Source of the DNA: Halobacteriovorax marinus
GTDB lineage: Bacteria; Bdellovibrionota; Bacteriovoracia; Bacteriovoracales; Bacteriovoracaceae
DNA length: 64,000 nt
Direction: 5' to 3'
NCBI GenBank assembly: GCA_002163155.1
Contig: MAAO01000008.1
Coordinates: forward strand, 62,001-126,000
Part shown: one piece after another, positions 53,326 to 61,826 of the stretch
Layout of the letters: every line of letters starts with the position of its first letter
Position numbering within the stretch: position 1 is the first letter of the stretch
Program-made: the position numbers and the translations under genes
The notes under the pieces: model-generated
Database searches by the model: none
What the model was told of the DNA's origin: nothing
Seen by the model: the letters and a program-made list of their open reading frames with translations, nothing else

Positions 53326-54624
53326 ATGAAGAGTACGCTTACATTTATTTTCTTATTAACAACATCTTTGGAAGCTCACGCTCTCACAAAAGGTGACTTT
53401 GAATATAAAGGCTATTTTAGGTCTCAATCAGCTACGAACTCAAAAGGTGGTAAACAGGAATGCTTTAACAATGCTGGAGCACCGGGTAATGAGTTTCGCT
53501 TAGGAAATGAATGTACAACTTTTACTGAATTTACTCTTGTAGGTCATCATCTCAATAAAATGGTAGGTGGTAGCAAGAACATTTCTTCCGTCATGACTTT
53601 TTCTACAAATCCTAATGGTGATACAGGTTTTGAAGCAACCAGCATGTTTCTCGCAGAAGCCTATATCAAAATGGACAATCTCTTTGAAAAGGATATTACC
53701 TACTGGGTAGGAAGACGATATTACAGAGAGTTCGATGCTCATATAAATGATTGGAAGTATTTCATGAAAGTAGATGGTCTCGGAGGTGGAGTTGAAAATA
53801 TAAAACTCCCTTTCGGAAAACTCGCTGTTGCACAGTTTATGGAAACAGGTACAAACACAAGTCATAGAGGAACACATATAATGAATTTTACTGATATCAG
53901 AATCAAAGATATCAAGTTAGCAAAGAAGTTCACATTGGATATTTGGTCTGCCTATGCTTTTGCACCAGGGGGCTATTCCTCAAGCACACAAACGTTTAAT
54001 GCTAACAAAGGGTATATGGTTGGAGGAACCTTCACCAATACTTTTGAAACAGGTGATAACCGCGTAACCATTCAATGGGGAGAAGGTCTAGTACAAGGAC
54101 TAGGTCTAGGAAACGGAAACGGTGCCACAGATAACAGGGCCTCAAGACAGATTAACAAAAGTGCCAATAGATTTAGAATAGTAGAAAATCTCACTGTGGG
54201 CATCACTAAGAATTGGGAGACTCACCTAGTTGCGGCCTTTGAAAATTGGTCAACGGGTGAAGGAAGTGATGCAGATGGAAACTGGTACGATGTAGGAATA
54301 CGACCCGTTTACATACATAATGATCACTTCCAATTGGCCTTTGAAGCTGGACACTCATCTATTCAAGCAGATGCTGAAAAAAACTATGCAGGAGCGAAAC
54401 TCGGAAGAAGAAAACTGACTCGTTTTACTATTGCCCCTCAACTCGCAATGAGCAAAGGAATTTGGGCCAGACCAGTGATTCGTGCTTTCTACACTAAGAC
54501 TTTTTGGAATTCTAACAATACAGCAAGTAAGCAGGCAGCTGGGCAAACTCATGTTGGAGGAACTGCTTATGAGTCCGCTACTTATGGATCATCTTGGGGA
54601 CTTCAAGCTGAAGTTTGGTTTTAG
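53326..54624 (+). CDS. Maltoporin-like (LamB-family) outer-membrane porin
   Basis: 432 aa. Signal peptide ends EAHA; then the LamB start FEYKGYFRSQSATNSKGGKQ, CFNNAGAPGNEFRLGNEC with its disulphide Cys pair, and YWVGRRYYREFDAHINDW, a hallmark of maltoporins. It ends in EVWF with C-terminal Phe. LamB channels pass maltodextrins; the actual sugar here is unknown, as residues of the greasy slide cannot be judged by eye. AAGGAAAGG is a strong Shine-Dalgarno sequence. Confidence 0.88.
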   Translation: MKSTLTFIFLLTTSLEAHALTKGDFEYKGYFRSQSATNSKGGKQECFNNAGAPGNEFRLGNECTTFTEFTLVGHHLNKMVGGSKNISSVMTFSTNPNGDTGFEATSMFLAEAYIKMDNLFEKDITYWVGRRYYREFDAHINDWKYFMKVDGLGGGVENIKLPFGKLAVAQFMETGTNTSHRGTHIMNFTDIRIKDIKLAKKFTLDIWSAYAFAPGGYSSSTQTFNANKGYMVGGTFTNTFETGDNRVTIQWGEGLVQGLGLGNGNGATDNRASRQINKSANRFRIVENLTVGITKNWETHLVAAFENWSTGEGSDADGNWYDVGIRPVYIHNDHFQLAFEAGHSSIQADAEKNYAGAKLGRRKLTRFTIAPQLAMSKGIWARPVIRAFYTKTFWNSNNTASKQAAGQTHVGGTAYESATYGSSWGLQAEVWF

Positions 54625-54673
54625 AAGTTAGAATAATCAAGAAGCAAATAACATCATGATTTGAATTTAGATA

Positions 54674-55471
54674 TTACTTGCCTCTTTGTAGTCTATTGAT
54701 AACAAGTTTAAAGGCGCTTGCCCCGTCTTTCTTGTCGACGTAAGAAAAGACACCTCGCTGTAGAATTTTTTTAAGATCTTCTCTATCAGCATTAGCAGAA
54801 AATAAAACAATAGGAATATTTAACTTTATGGTATTTAAAACATCGACTAGATAGAGTCCATTGTCATCAGGCATCTTGTAGTCACAGAAAATTGCATGGT
54901 ATAGGCCAATATTATCTCTAAGTTTATTCAACCCCTCTTGTGCTGAAGAGCAGAAGTCGAGCTTGCAAACATCAGAGAGTTTCACTCTAGCTATTGTTTG
55001 ATAATCAATATCATCATCAACGAAAAGAACGTTTAATTGATCTGAAGAACTAGTGGTTATTGATTTTTTTTGAATTAAAGTTTTACTAATCTCACAAGAA
55101 TGGTCACCTAGAAGATGCTTTATATCATCAAAGAGATGTGGAGATAAACTATGATCCTTACCTTCCATACGATAAGCGACAACAGCAAGAGAACTTAAAA
55201 TAGCATTCAAATCAAACTCATCAAATTCTGACTTCGATTCATAAGCAGTAAAAATGTCTTCTATTTTATGAATTAGATGAGATTCACTTAAGAAACCAAA
55301 CATCCCAAGAGAGCCCTTCAGTGAGTGAAAACTATTAAAGATAGTATTATACTGCTTATTAAGTGTACTCTCGTTACTCATGATAAGCTGTATAGACTCT
55401 TCTGCCTTTTCGATCAACTCTAGAGCATCAATCTTAAACTCCGATACCAAATTTTGATTAGAATTATCCAT
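54674..55471 (-). CDS. HPt-REC phosphorelay protein
   Basis: 265 aa. N-terminal HPt domain (about 1-110) with the phospho-His49 in NSFHSLKGSLGMFGF. A receiver follows (about 140-262): LFVDDDIDY, phospho-acceptor Asp in IFCDYKMPDDNG, Ser in LFSANAD, Lys in YVDKKDG. It can therefore carry phosphate on both His and Asp. GAGGAG precedes the ATG. It is divergent from the pseudo-receiver genes and opens the signalling cluster that continues to the right edge. Confidence 0.9.
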   Translation of the reverse strand: MDNSNQNLVSEFKIDALELIEKAEESIQLIMSNESTLNKQYNTIFNSFHSLKGSLGMFGFLSESHLIHKIEDIFTAYESKSEFDEFDLNAILSSLAVVAYRMEGKDHSLSPHLFDDIKHLLGDHSCEISKTLIQKKSITTSSSDQLNVLFVDDDIDYQTIARVKLSDVCKLDFCSSAQEGLNKLRDNIGLYHAIFCDYKMPDDNGLYLVDVLNTIKLNIPIVLFSANADREDLKKILQRGVFSYVDKKDGASAFKLVINRLQRGK

Positions 55472-55683
55472 AGACTCCTCGAAAAATTATTAAATGAATA
55501 TTACATAAGATTCTAACTCCCAACCAAAGATTTCAATCTTAAGTTATGTGTAATTTTCAAAAGAGATCCTTGAGGAAATCAACCTTCCAGGAGAAGTACA
55601 TATTACCAATCTTAAATAAGTATTGAGTTGATATAAATATATATTCAACAAATAATATTCTATCTATCAAACAAGAGGACCAT

Positions 55684-56484
55684 ATGAATAAATACAGTTT
55701 CATTCTCCAAGTAGGAAGTTCAGAGTTATCTACCTATATGAATCAATTACTTAAAGATGAAAATGATTACAAATCAGTTACGGCAAATTCATACAATGGT
55801 GCGACTAGAAAGCTTGAAAACCAAACTTTTTCAACTGCAATTCTAGAGCACAAAGTAAAATCTCTAGATGCAATGCAAATGTATAACTACATTCGAGAGA
55901 AACTTCCCATAATTCCAATCTGCATCATCGTAAGTAATGACAAAATTGAACTGTTTAACTCTTTGAAAAATCTAGATTGCAACTTGGAAATCATATCAAA
56001 ACCTTTAAAGGATGATGATTCAAAACATTTCTCAGAATGTTTAATAAAATTCGTTCATTCCGTAAGAAGCCGAGATGTTGAACTAAGTAATCTTCTTAAA
56101 TTCTCAAGGTTTCTAGTTGTAGATGATGCAAAGATAAACAGAGTTTATCTAAAAGACTTTATTCAAACATACTTCACAAGTGACAAAGTAAAAATTGATG
56201 AAGCCGAAGATGGAATACAAGCGATAAAGAAAATAAAAGAAAATACTTACGACATTGTTCTACTAGATTTCACTATGCCTAAAATTGAAGGAGATGACAT
56301 TCTCCGCATAATTAGAAAGAAGTACAGCAAGACTGAGTTACCTGTCATTGTTATATCTGCACAAGATAATCTAGAAAAAGTTAAAGAACTAATCACGGCA
56401 GGGGTAAATGACTATGTTCCTAGACCTATTGATCATGACATTCTCTTAAGTAAAATTTCGAGAACACTTAAGAGATGCGCATAA
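55684..56484 (+). CDS. Pseudo-receiver plus receiver protein, copy 1
   Basis: 266 aa. Residues 1-130 are receiver-like but non-phosphorylatable: the acid pocket is lost (ILQVGSSE) and the acceptor Asp is Glu (AILEHKVKSLDAMQM). Residues about 140-262 are a full receiver: LVVDDAKIN, Asp in LLDFTMPKIEGD, Ser in VISAQDN, and an Arg-Pro-Ile at the usual Lys-Pro. That Lys becomes Arg (YVPRPID). AAGAGG precedes the ATG. It is followed by a paralogue, and both seem to be adaptors in the relay. Confidence 0.87.
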   Translation: MNKYSFILQVGSSELSTYMNQLLKDENDYKSVTANSYNGATRKLENQTFSTAILEHKVKSLDAMQMYNYIREKLPIIPICIIVSNDKIELFNSLKNLDCNLEIISKPLKDDDSKHFSECLIKFVHSVRSRDVELSNLLKFSRFLVVDDAKINRVYLKDFIQTYFTSDKVKIDEAEDGIQAIKKIKENTYDIVLLDFTMPKIEGDDILRIIRKKYSKTELPVIVISAQDNLEKVKELITAGVNDYVPRPIDHDILLSKISRTLKRCA

Positions 56485-56539
56485 AGCACATACTACTAAA
56501 GAAGGAAATAAAAGCAGATGAATGAATACGGGAAATAAA

Positions 56540-57334
56540 ATGGATACAGATAAATTTGTTCTCTCCATGGGTACCGAAAGTTTCTTGACGACTATAAAGG
56601 AAACTCTGGACTATGCAATTGAATTTAAACTAGTGACTGCAATATCTTTTAGTCATGCCGTATTCAAATTAAGAAATCAGAGTTTTGTAGCAGTTATTAT
56701 TGAAGATAAGGAAAATAGATTCGATGCTCTTAAGATGTACAAATTCATGAATGACAAATATGAAAAGATTCCTCCCAGCATGATTGTCAGCTACGGAGAC
56801 CTAAAAAACAAACATCTCATAAGTAATGAAAAATGTAAATTAGAATTCATAGAGCTCCCTCAGGGTGAAGATTTACAAGAACTACATATTCATGAAAAGA
56901 TCTTGCCTTTTGTTCAAAGGTCAATGGAGCTCCAATTAGACATAAGTCACTTACTTAAGAATCAGAGAGTCCTAGTAGTAGATGATTCAAAAATAAACAG
57001 ACTCTTCTTAAAGGACTTTATTCTTAATCATACAACTCACAAAACTATTAAAATAGACGAGGCGAAGGATGGATTTCAAGCACTTCAAATGATAAAGGAG
57101 AATAAATATGATTTGGTATTGCTCGATTACATTATGCCTAAGCTCGAAGGTAATGAGATTCTTTTAATTATTAGAAATACATTTAGCAAGAAACAACTCC
57201 CTGTAATTGTTATTTCATCTCAAGACAAATTAGATATTGTTAAAGAATTGATAAATTACGGAGTAAATGACTATATAACCAGACCTATTAACCTCAACGC
57301 CCTTCTTAAAAAAATAACACAGGTATTAAAATAA
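56540..57334 (+). CDS. Pseudo-receiver plus receiver protein, copy 2
   Basis: 264 aa from the ATG at 56540, supported by alignment with copy 1 and GGGA upstream; the ATG at 56522 is less likely. Same design as copy 1: first receiver with Glu at the acceptor position (VIIEDKENRFDALKM), second receiver with LVVDDSKIN, Asp in LLDYIMPKLEGN, Ser in VISSQDK and Arg in place of Lys (YITRPIN). The identical substitutions in both copies indicate selection. It ends in the first base of the REC gene. Confidence 0.87.
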   Translation: MDTDKFVLSMGTESFLTTIKETLDYAIEFKLVTAISFSHAVFKLRNQSFVAVIIEDKENRFDALKMYKFMNDKYEKIPPSMIVSYGDLKNKHLISNEKCKLEFIELPQGEDLQELHIHEKILPFVQRSMELQLDISHLLKNQRVLVVDDSKINRLFLKDFILNHTTHKTIKIDEAKDGFQALQMIKENKYDLVLLDYIMPKLEGNEILLIIRNTFSKKQLPVIVISSQDKLDIVKELINYGVNDYITRPINLNALLKKITQVLK

Positions 57335-57723
57335 TGAATAGTGAAAAGAAAGTAGATATTCTAGTAGTTGAGGATCATCCAATTGACCTTAAGTATATGG
57401 AGGACATATTAGAACAAATTGATCTAAGTGTTCATACATGTACTAATGGTACAGATGCGCTGGAAAGCTTACTTAAACTAAAACCACGTCTCATGATTCT
57501 TGACTTAAATCTTCCCGACCTTAATGGTGATAAAGTACTCATTAAAATTAGTGAACTAATGGCCTGGAGTAACCTTAGTACTTTCATTGTTACTGGAAAT
57601 GACTTAACAGAAGAAGATAAAATAAAGATTCACACACTGGGAGCAGAAAAATCGTTTTGTAAACCAGTCGACCCCACACTATTTCGACAAGAGATTAGGG
57701 CCCTCTTCATTGGAGACTGGTAA
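57334..57723 (+). CDS. Single-domain response regulator
   Basis: 129-aa canonical receiver: LVVEDHPID, acceptor Asp in LILDLNLPDLNG-type segment, Thr in FIVTGND and Lys in FCKPVD. No output domain, so it may act as a phosphate relay or sink. Its ATG overlaps the stop of the pseudo-receiver copy 2 (TAATG), and it ends 5 nt from the convergent HPt gene. Confidence 0.9.
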   Translation: MNSEKKVDILVVEDHPIDLKYMEDILEQIDLSVHTCTNGTDALESLLKLKPRLMILDLNLPDLNGDKVLIKISELMAWSNLSTFIVTGNDLTEEDKIKIHTLGAEKSFCKPVDPTLFRQEIRALFIGDW

Positions 57724-57728
57724 AACCA

Positions 57729-58097
57729 TTAAAGCAATTTTTTTTGAAATTCAATAACTGATGCTTTAAATATTCCAGCCTCTTCCTTAAGTTTATCGAA
57801 TAACATATCGACTTCGTCAAACTTACCACTAGACCCCATAGACTCCAACTCTTTTAAAACAGAGGACACTCTATGGGCATAAAAGTACTTAATCGATCCA
57901 TTAAACTTATGAGAATGAGAAGCTAACAACTTACCTTCTCTTCTTTCTATCGAATCGTAGATAGAATCAATATGCACGGGCAAATCGTTAAGAATAGTAG
58001 AACATATATCAAGAAGTAACTCTTCATCACCCATACAGGTTTTCCTAATGGCCACTTCATCAATGATAACTTTTTCTGTAGATAAGTTTTCTGACAT
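57729..58097 (-). CDS. HPt-domain protein
   Basis: 122 aa. Helical, with the HPt phospho-site region SHSHKFNGSIKYFYA (His61 the likely phospho-His, Lys64 nearby). Residues before it form the first helices of the bundle, and the C-terminus (EVDMLFDKLKEEAGIF) the last. It can shuttle phosphate between the receivers around it. AAGGA lies 11 nt before the ATG, somewhat far. Confidence 0.85.
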   Translation of the reverse strand: MSENLSTEKVIIDEVAIRKTCMGDEELLLDICSTILNDLPVHIDSIYDSIERREGKLLASHSHKFNGSIKYFYAHRVSSVLKELESMGSSGKFDEVDMLFDKLKEEAGIFKASVIEFQKKLL

Positions 58098-58227
58098 TTT
58101 AATATATCCTTTTTAAACATTACTTAAGTTGGAGCTAGTAATCGCCTACTATACAATAATTCTAGAATAACTAACAACGTAAAAAAACAACACGTAAGAA
58201 AAATTAAAAGTTATCTGGAGCAGCAAT

Positions 58228-60720
58228 ATTAAGCCAAAGCGATTAATAAACATATTAATAGTTGATGATGAATTCATTGCTAGAGAAGTCTCAAGGAGAT
58301 ACTTTCAAAAACTAGGTCATAGACCTGAGATTGCTAGTAGTGGAGAAGAAGCTTTAGCAAAATGTATAAATAAAAAATTCGACCTCATCATCATGGACAA
58401 CAAAATGATGGGTATGAACGGATTTGAAACGACTCAGAAAATTAATGAAGTTTACAGTTCAGAAGATCGTCCAGTAATATTTTTTTTAACAGTTAATGCA
58501 TCGGAAGAAGTAAGGACGAAGTGTAAGAGCCTAAGAATAAATGATTGCCTTGAAAAGCCTGTATCCTTTGAAATCCTATTTGATTTATTGGTTAAACATA
58601 AATTTGTGACGACAGGAGTTTTTCCTCTCGAAGAAGATCACTTAGAAGTTTATCAAAAAAACAATGTAGATAAAACAAAGGATCAAGTTGAAAACTTAGT
58701 CATAAATATTCTTGTTGTTGATGATGAAAATATCTCGTTGAAAATAGTTGGAAAAATACTCAATCAGGCAGGATTTAAATTTACAACTTGCAACAATGGA
58801 AAAGAAGCACTTAAGCATTTTGCAAATGGAATTTATAATTATCTCCTTGTAGATCTCCAAATGCCTGTTATGAACGGTGAAGAATTTATTCAAGAAATCA
58901 GAAAAATAAATAAAAATATTCCAATCACTGTTCTTACAGGTCATGCAGGATTACAAGAAGCCACGAATCTCTTAAAAGACTATCGCATTTCAGACTTTAT
59001 TCAAAAACCAATAGAAACTCCTGAAAGACTAATATTTTCCATTAAAAACGCTCTTTCTAAATGTGAGTTAGAAAATAGAATCATGAACTACACTTCAGAC
59101 CTTGAAAAAATGGTAGAAGCAAAAACTTCGAGTCTTAATGAAGCGCTAAAGAAGGCCACTGAATCAAGTGAAGCGAAATCACAATTCTTGGCCAATATGA
59201 GTCACGAAATAAGAACACCTTTAAACGGTATTATTGGAGTGATTAGCCTACTACGCAACACTCAGTTAGAAGCAGCAAAGAAAGATGAATACTTAGAAAC
59301 TATACGTGTGTGCGGACATTCACTCATGGAAATAATAAACAATATACTGGATTTTTCAAAAATTGAAGCTCATAAGGTTGAATTAGAAATGCACGATTTT
59401 AATTTGGCCTCAATTATAGAGAGTGTCATATCTTTATTTACACCTGAGGCAAACTCTAAAGGAGTTAAGCTCACAAGAACTATAGAAACGGAAGTTCCTA
59501 TATATATTCATACAGATTCGAGTAGGTTGAGACAAATTTTAGTAAACCTTTGTAACAATGCCTTAAAGTTTACAAAGGAAGGTAGTATTTCAATAAATGT
59601 TAAGTGTATGGAATCAGATACACACAATAAGAAGTTACTTTTTTCAATTGCTGATACAGGTATTGGTATAGCAAAAGAAAAATTCGATGCTGTGTTTAGT
59701 ACTTTTTGTCAAGCTGACAATACAGTCTCCAGAGAGTACGGAGGAACAGGCCTTGGACTGGCGATCAGTTCAAATTTAGCGAACCTTCTAGGTGGTGAAT
59801 TAACCCTAGAGAGTGAAGAAAATGTTGGTTCTACTTTTTCCTTTTCAATTACTTATGAAAAGGCATTCGATCATTTCACTGGAGAAAGGTACCCAAATTC
59901 CAAAAAATTTGATGAACTTCCAGAAATATCTTCTCAAATGATAGCAAAAGAAAAATTTCCAGATATCACAGTATTAATTGCAGAAGATCATTTAATTAAT
60001 CAAAAAGTGGCACAAGATATTCTTCATACATTTGGAATAGAATCAGAAATTGCAGCAAATGGAATTGAAGCAATAAAGTTTTTAGATCAAAGAAAGTTTG
60101 ACCTTGTATTTATGGATGTACAAATGCCTGAAATGGATGGAATCGAAGCCACGAAGATAATAAATAGAATAGTTCCAAAAAGAAGACGACCAAAGATTGT
60201 AGCCATGACGGCCAATGCTTCAAAACAGGATAGAGATCAATGTATTGAAGCCGGAATGGATGACTACATATCTAAACCTATTACTATAGAAAGCATATAC
60301 AATATATTAAAGAAATGGCCCTTAGAAAAGTTCAATAACTCTAAGCCTCTCTCTAGTGACGAAAAGACAATAAGAAAAATCACTAGTCCAATAATCGATG
60401 AAATCGTTGTATCTAAAATGTCACCAAAACTTTTAAAGAGCCTTGTTGAATTATTCTTAGATGAAGGACCATCTATCGACGGTATTCAAGATTTCTTAGA
60501 TAAAAAGGATTCAGAAAAAATGTGGAAGGCAGCTCATAGAAGTGCTAGCGCATGTCTCACTATGGGAGCTGCTGCCATGGCAGAGTTGGGGAGAGAAATC
60601 GAAAGAAAAGGAAAAAATGGAGATTTTGAAGGAGTTGAAGAGCTCATAATTGAGCTAAGAAAATGTTTCGCTAAAACCGCAGAAGAGTTTTTAAAACGTA
60701 CTGAGGATTCAGCATCATGA
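58228..60720 (+). CDS. Hybrid histidine kinase REC-REC-HisKA-HATPase-REC-HPt with ATT start
   Basis: 830 aa from an ATT at 58228 with GGAG 7 nt upstream. No ATG, GTG or TTG occurs in frame from the stop at 58195 to 58393, yet this stretch encodes the first half of receiver 1 (ILIVDDEF; Asp57 in IIMDNKM). Receiver 2 follows (Asp165/166 acid pair, LVDLQMP), a coiled coil, HisKA (His326 in MSHEIRTPLNG), HATPase (NALKF, DTGIGI, GGTGLGLAI), receiver 3 (Asp630 in MDVQMPEMDG) and HPt (His770 in AAHRSASACL). No membrane segment, so it is cytoplasmic. It overlaps the next gene by 4 nt. Confidence 0.9.
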   Translation: MKPKRLINILIVDDEFIAREVSRRYFQKLGHRPEIASSGEEALAKCINKKFDLIIMDNKMMGMNGFETTQKINEVYSSEDRPVIFFLTVNASEEVRTKCKSLRINDCLEKPVSFEILFDLLVKHKFVTTGVFPLEEDHLEVYQKNNVDKTKDQVENLVINILVVDDENISLKIVGKILNQAGFKFTTCNNGKEALKHFANGIYNYLLVDLQMPVMNGEEFIQEIRKINKNIPITVLTGHAGLQEATNLLKDYRISDFIQKPIETPERLIFSIKNALSKCELENRIMNYTSDLEKMVEAKTSSLNEALKKATESSEAKSQFLANMSHEIRTPLNGIIGVISLLRNTQLEAAKKDEYLETIRVCGHSLMEIINNILDFSKIEAHKVELEMHDFNLASIIESVISLFTPEANSKGVKLTRTIETEVPIYIHTDSSRLRQILVNLCNNALKFTKEGSISINVKCMESDTHNKKLLFSIADTGIGIAKEKFDAVFSTFCQADNTVSREYGGTGLGLAISSNLANLLGGELTLESEENVGSTFSFSITYEKAFDHFTGERYPNSKKFDELPEISSQMIAKEKFPDITVLIAEDHLINQKVAQDILHTFGIESEIAANGIEAIKFLDQRKFDLVFMDVQMPEMDGIEATKIINRIVPKRRRPKIVAMTANASKQDRDQCIEAGMDDYISKPITIESIYNILKKWPLEKFNNSKPLSSDEKTIRKITSPIIDEIVVSKMSPKLLKSLVELFLDEGPSIDGIQDFLDKKDSEKMWKAAHRSASACLTMGAAAMAELGREIERKGKNGDFEGVEELIIELRKCFAKTAEEFLKRTEDSAS

Positions 60721-61826
60721 AAAAAGTCATACGATATCTTTTATTCTCTATCTTAATCTTCCTAGTATCGTCTCCACACAAAGTTTTTGCAGAATCTTTT
60801 AAAAAGGTAAAGATGTTTATAGTAAGTAGTTATCACCGTGAATATTTATGGTCTCAGGATACGAGTAAAGGTTTGGTCGATGGGCTATTAAAAGGAAAAT
60901 ATCTAACAAATAATATTCATGTTGATGAATTAATAAAGAATGATCAAGTCGAGACCAAGAAAATCATAATCAAAAAAGTTTGGATGGACACAAAGAGAAG
61001 AAATTCTTACGTTGAGATTATAAATTCCACGGAGAAAATTATAAATCAAATCAATAATTTTAAGCCTGATATATTACTTCTAGGTGATGACAATGCTGCA
61101 AAATACATAGGTGACGAATTCTTAGATACAAAATTACCCATTGTTTTTTGGGGGGTAAATGGGACTCCTGTAAAATATGGACTTTTAGACTCAAAAGAAA
61201 AACCTGGTCACAATGTTACAGGAGTTTATCAGGCAGGTTACTTAAAAGAGAGCATGGAACTTTTCTTACGTATCGTTCCTAATCTTAAAACAATTGCGGT
61301 CATAGCTGATGACAGTACTACTGGTCGATCCAAGACAAGAGAGCTAAAGGTGCTTCACAAGAAAGGATTGTTAAATATAAAAATTGAAAAAATACTTAAT
61401 ACTGATAATTATGAAGAATGGAAGAGAAACCTCTTACAACTACAAGACAAAGTAGATGGATTCATTATTTTTAACCATAATTCACTGAAAGATAAACTTG
61501 GTAAACCGATTGACCAAATGACTGCAGGAAAATGGTACCTCAAGAATATTAAACGACCAGAGTGCTCTCATGAAGCACAATTTGTGCAGGAAGGACTTCT
61601 ATGTGCCACCGATGATTCAGGATATAAGCAAGGTCTTAATGCTATTAAGATTGCTCGTCTTATTCTTGAACAAGGAAAGAAACCTGCCTCAATTCCAGCT
61701 TATGCCCCTTCAAGAGGAAAACATATGATTAACACCCAAAGGGCAGAACAACTAGGAATAACCATTACTAAAAAAATGGGTATAGAAAAATTTATTAAAA
61801 CATCAAAGGCGTTACAAGTACCTTAA
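60717..61826 (+). CDS. Periplasmic ABC_sub_bind-type sensor protein
   Basis: 369 aa with a signal peptide (MKKVIRYLLFSILIFLV ... KVFA). The mature protein has the type I periplasmic-binding layout: KMFIVSSYHREYLWSQD, then DILLLGDDNAAKYIG, LPIVFWGVNG, HNVTGVYQ, ELFLRIVPNLKTIAVIAD and a second lobe ending ACATDD-like CATDDSGYKQGLNA. This matches PF04392-type proteins, often paired with kinases. No transporter genes adjoin. It is coupled to the hybrid kinase (ATGA overlap) and directly abuts the next kinase, so it is a likely ligand sensor for that kinase. Confidence 0.83.
   Translation: MKKVIRYLLFSILIFLVSSPHKVFAESFKKVKMFIVSSYHREYLWSQDTSKGLVDGLLKGKYLTNNIHVDELIKNDQVETKKIIIKKVWMDTKRRNSYVEIINSTEKIINQINNFKPDILLLGDDNAAKYIGDEFLDTKLPIVFWGVNGTPVKYGLLDSKEKPGHNVTGVYQAGYLKESMELFLRIVPNLKTIAVIADDSTTGRSKTRELKVLHKKGLLNIKIEKILNTDNYEEWKRNLLQLQDKVDGFIIFNHNSLKDKLGKPIDQMTAGKWYLKNIKRPECSHEAQFVQEGLLCATDDSGYKQGLNAIKIARLILEQGKKPASIPAYAPSRGKHMINTQRAEQLGITITKKMGIEKFIKTSKALQVP

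Noticed and set aside
55501-55552. Imperfect inverted repeat TTACATAAGATT ... AATCTTAAGTTATGTGTAA-like arms in the divergent spacer
   Set aside because: Arms match only with internal insertions and a long spacer; not distinguishable from chance in AT-rich sequence.
58393-60720. ATG at 58393 as the start of the hybrid kinase
   Set aside because: It would remove the first half of a receiver whose sequence is intact upstream in the same frame, and no Shine-Dalgarno sequence precedes it.
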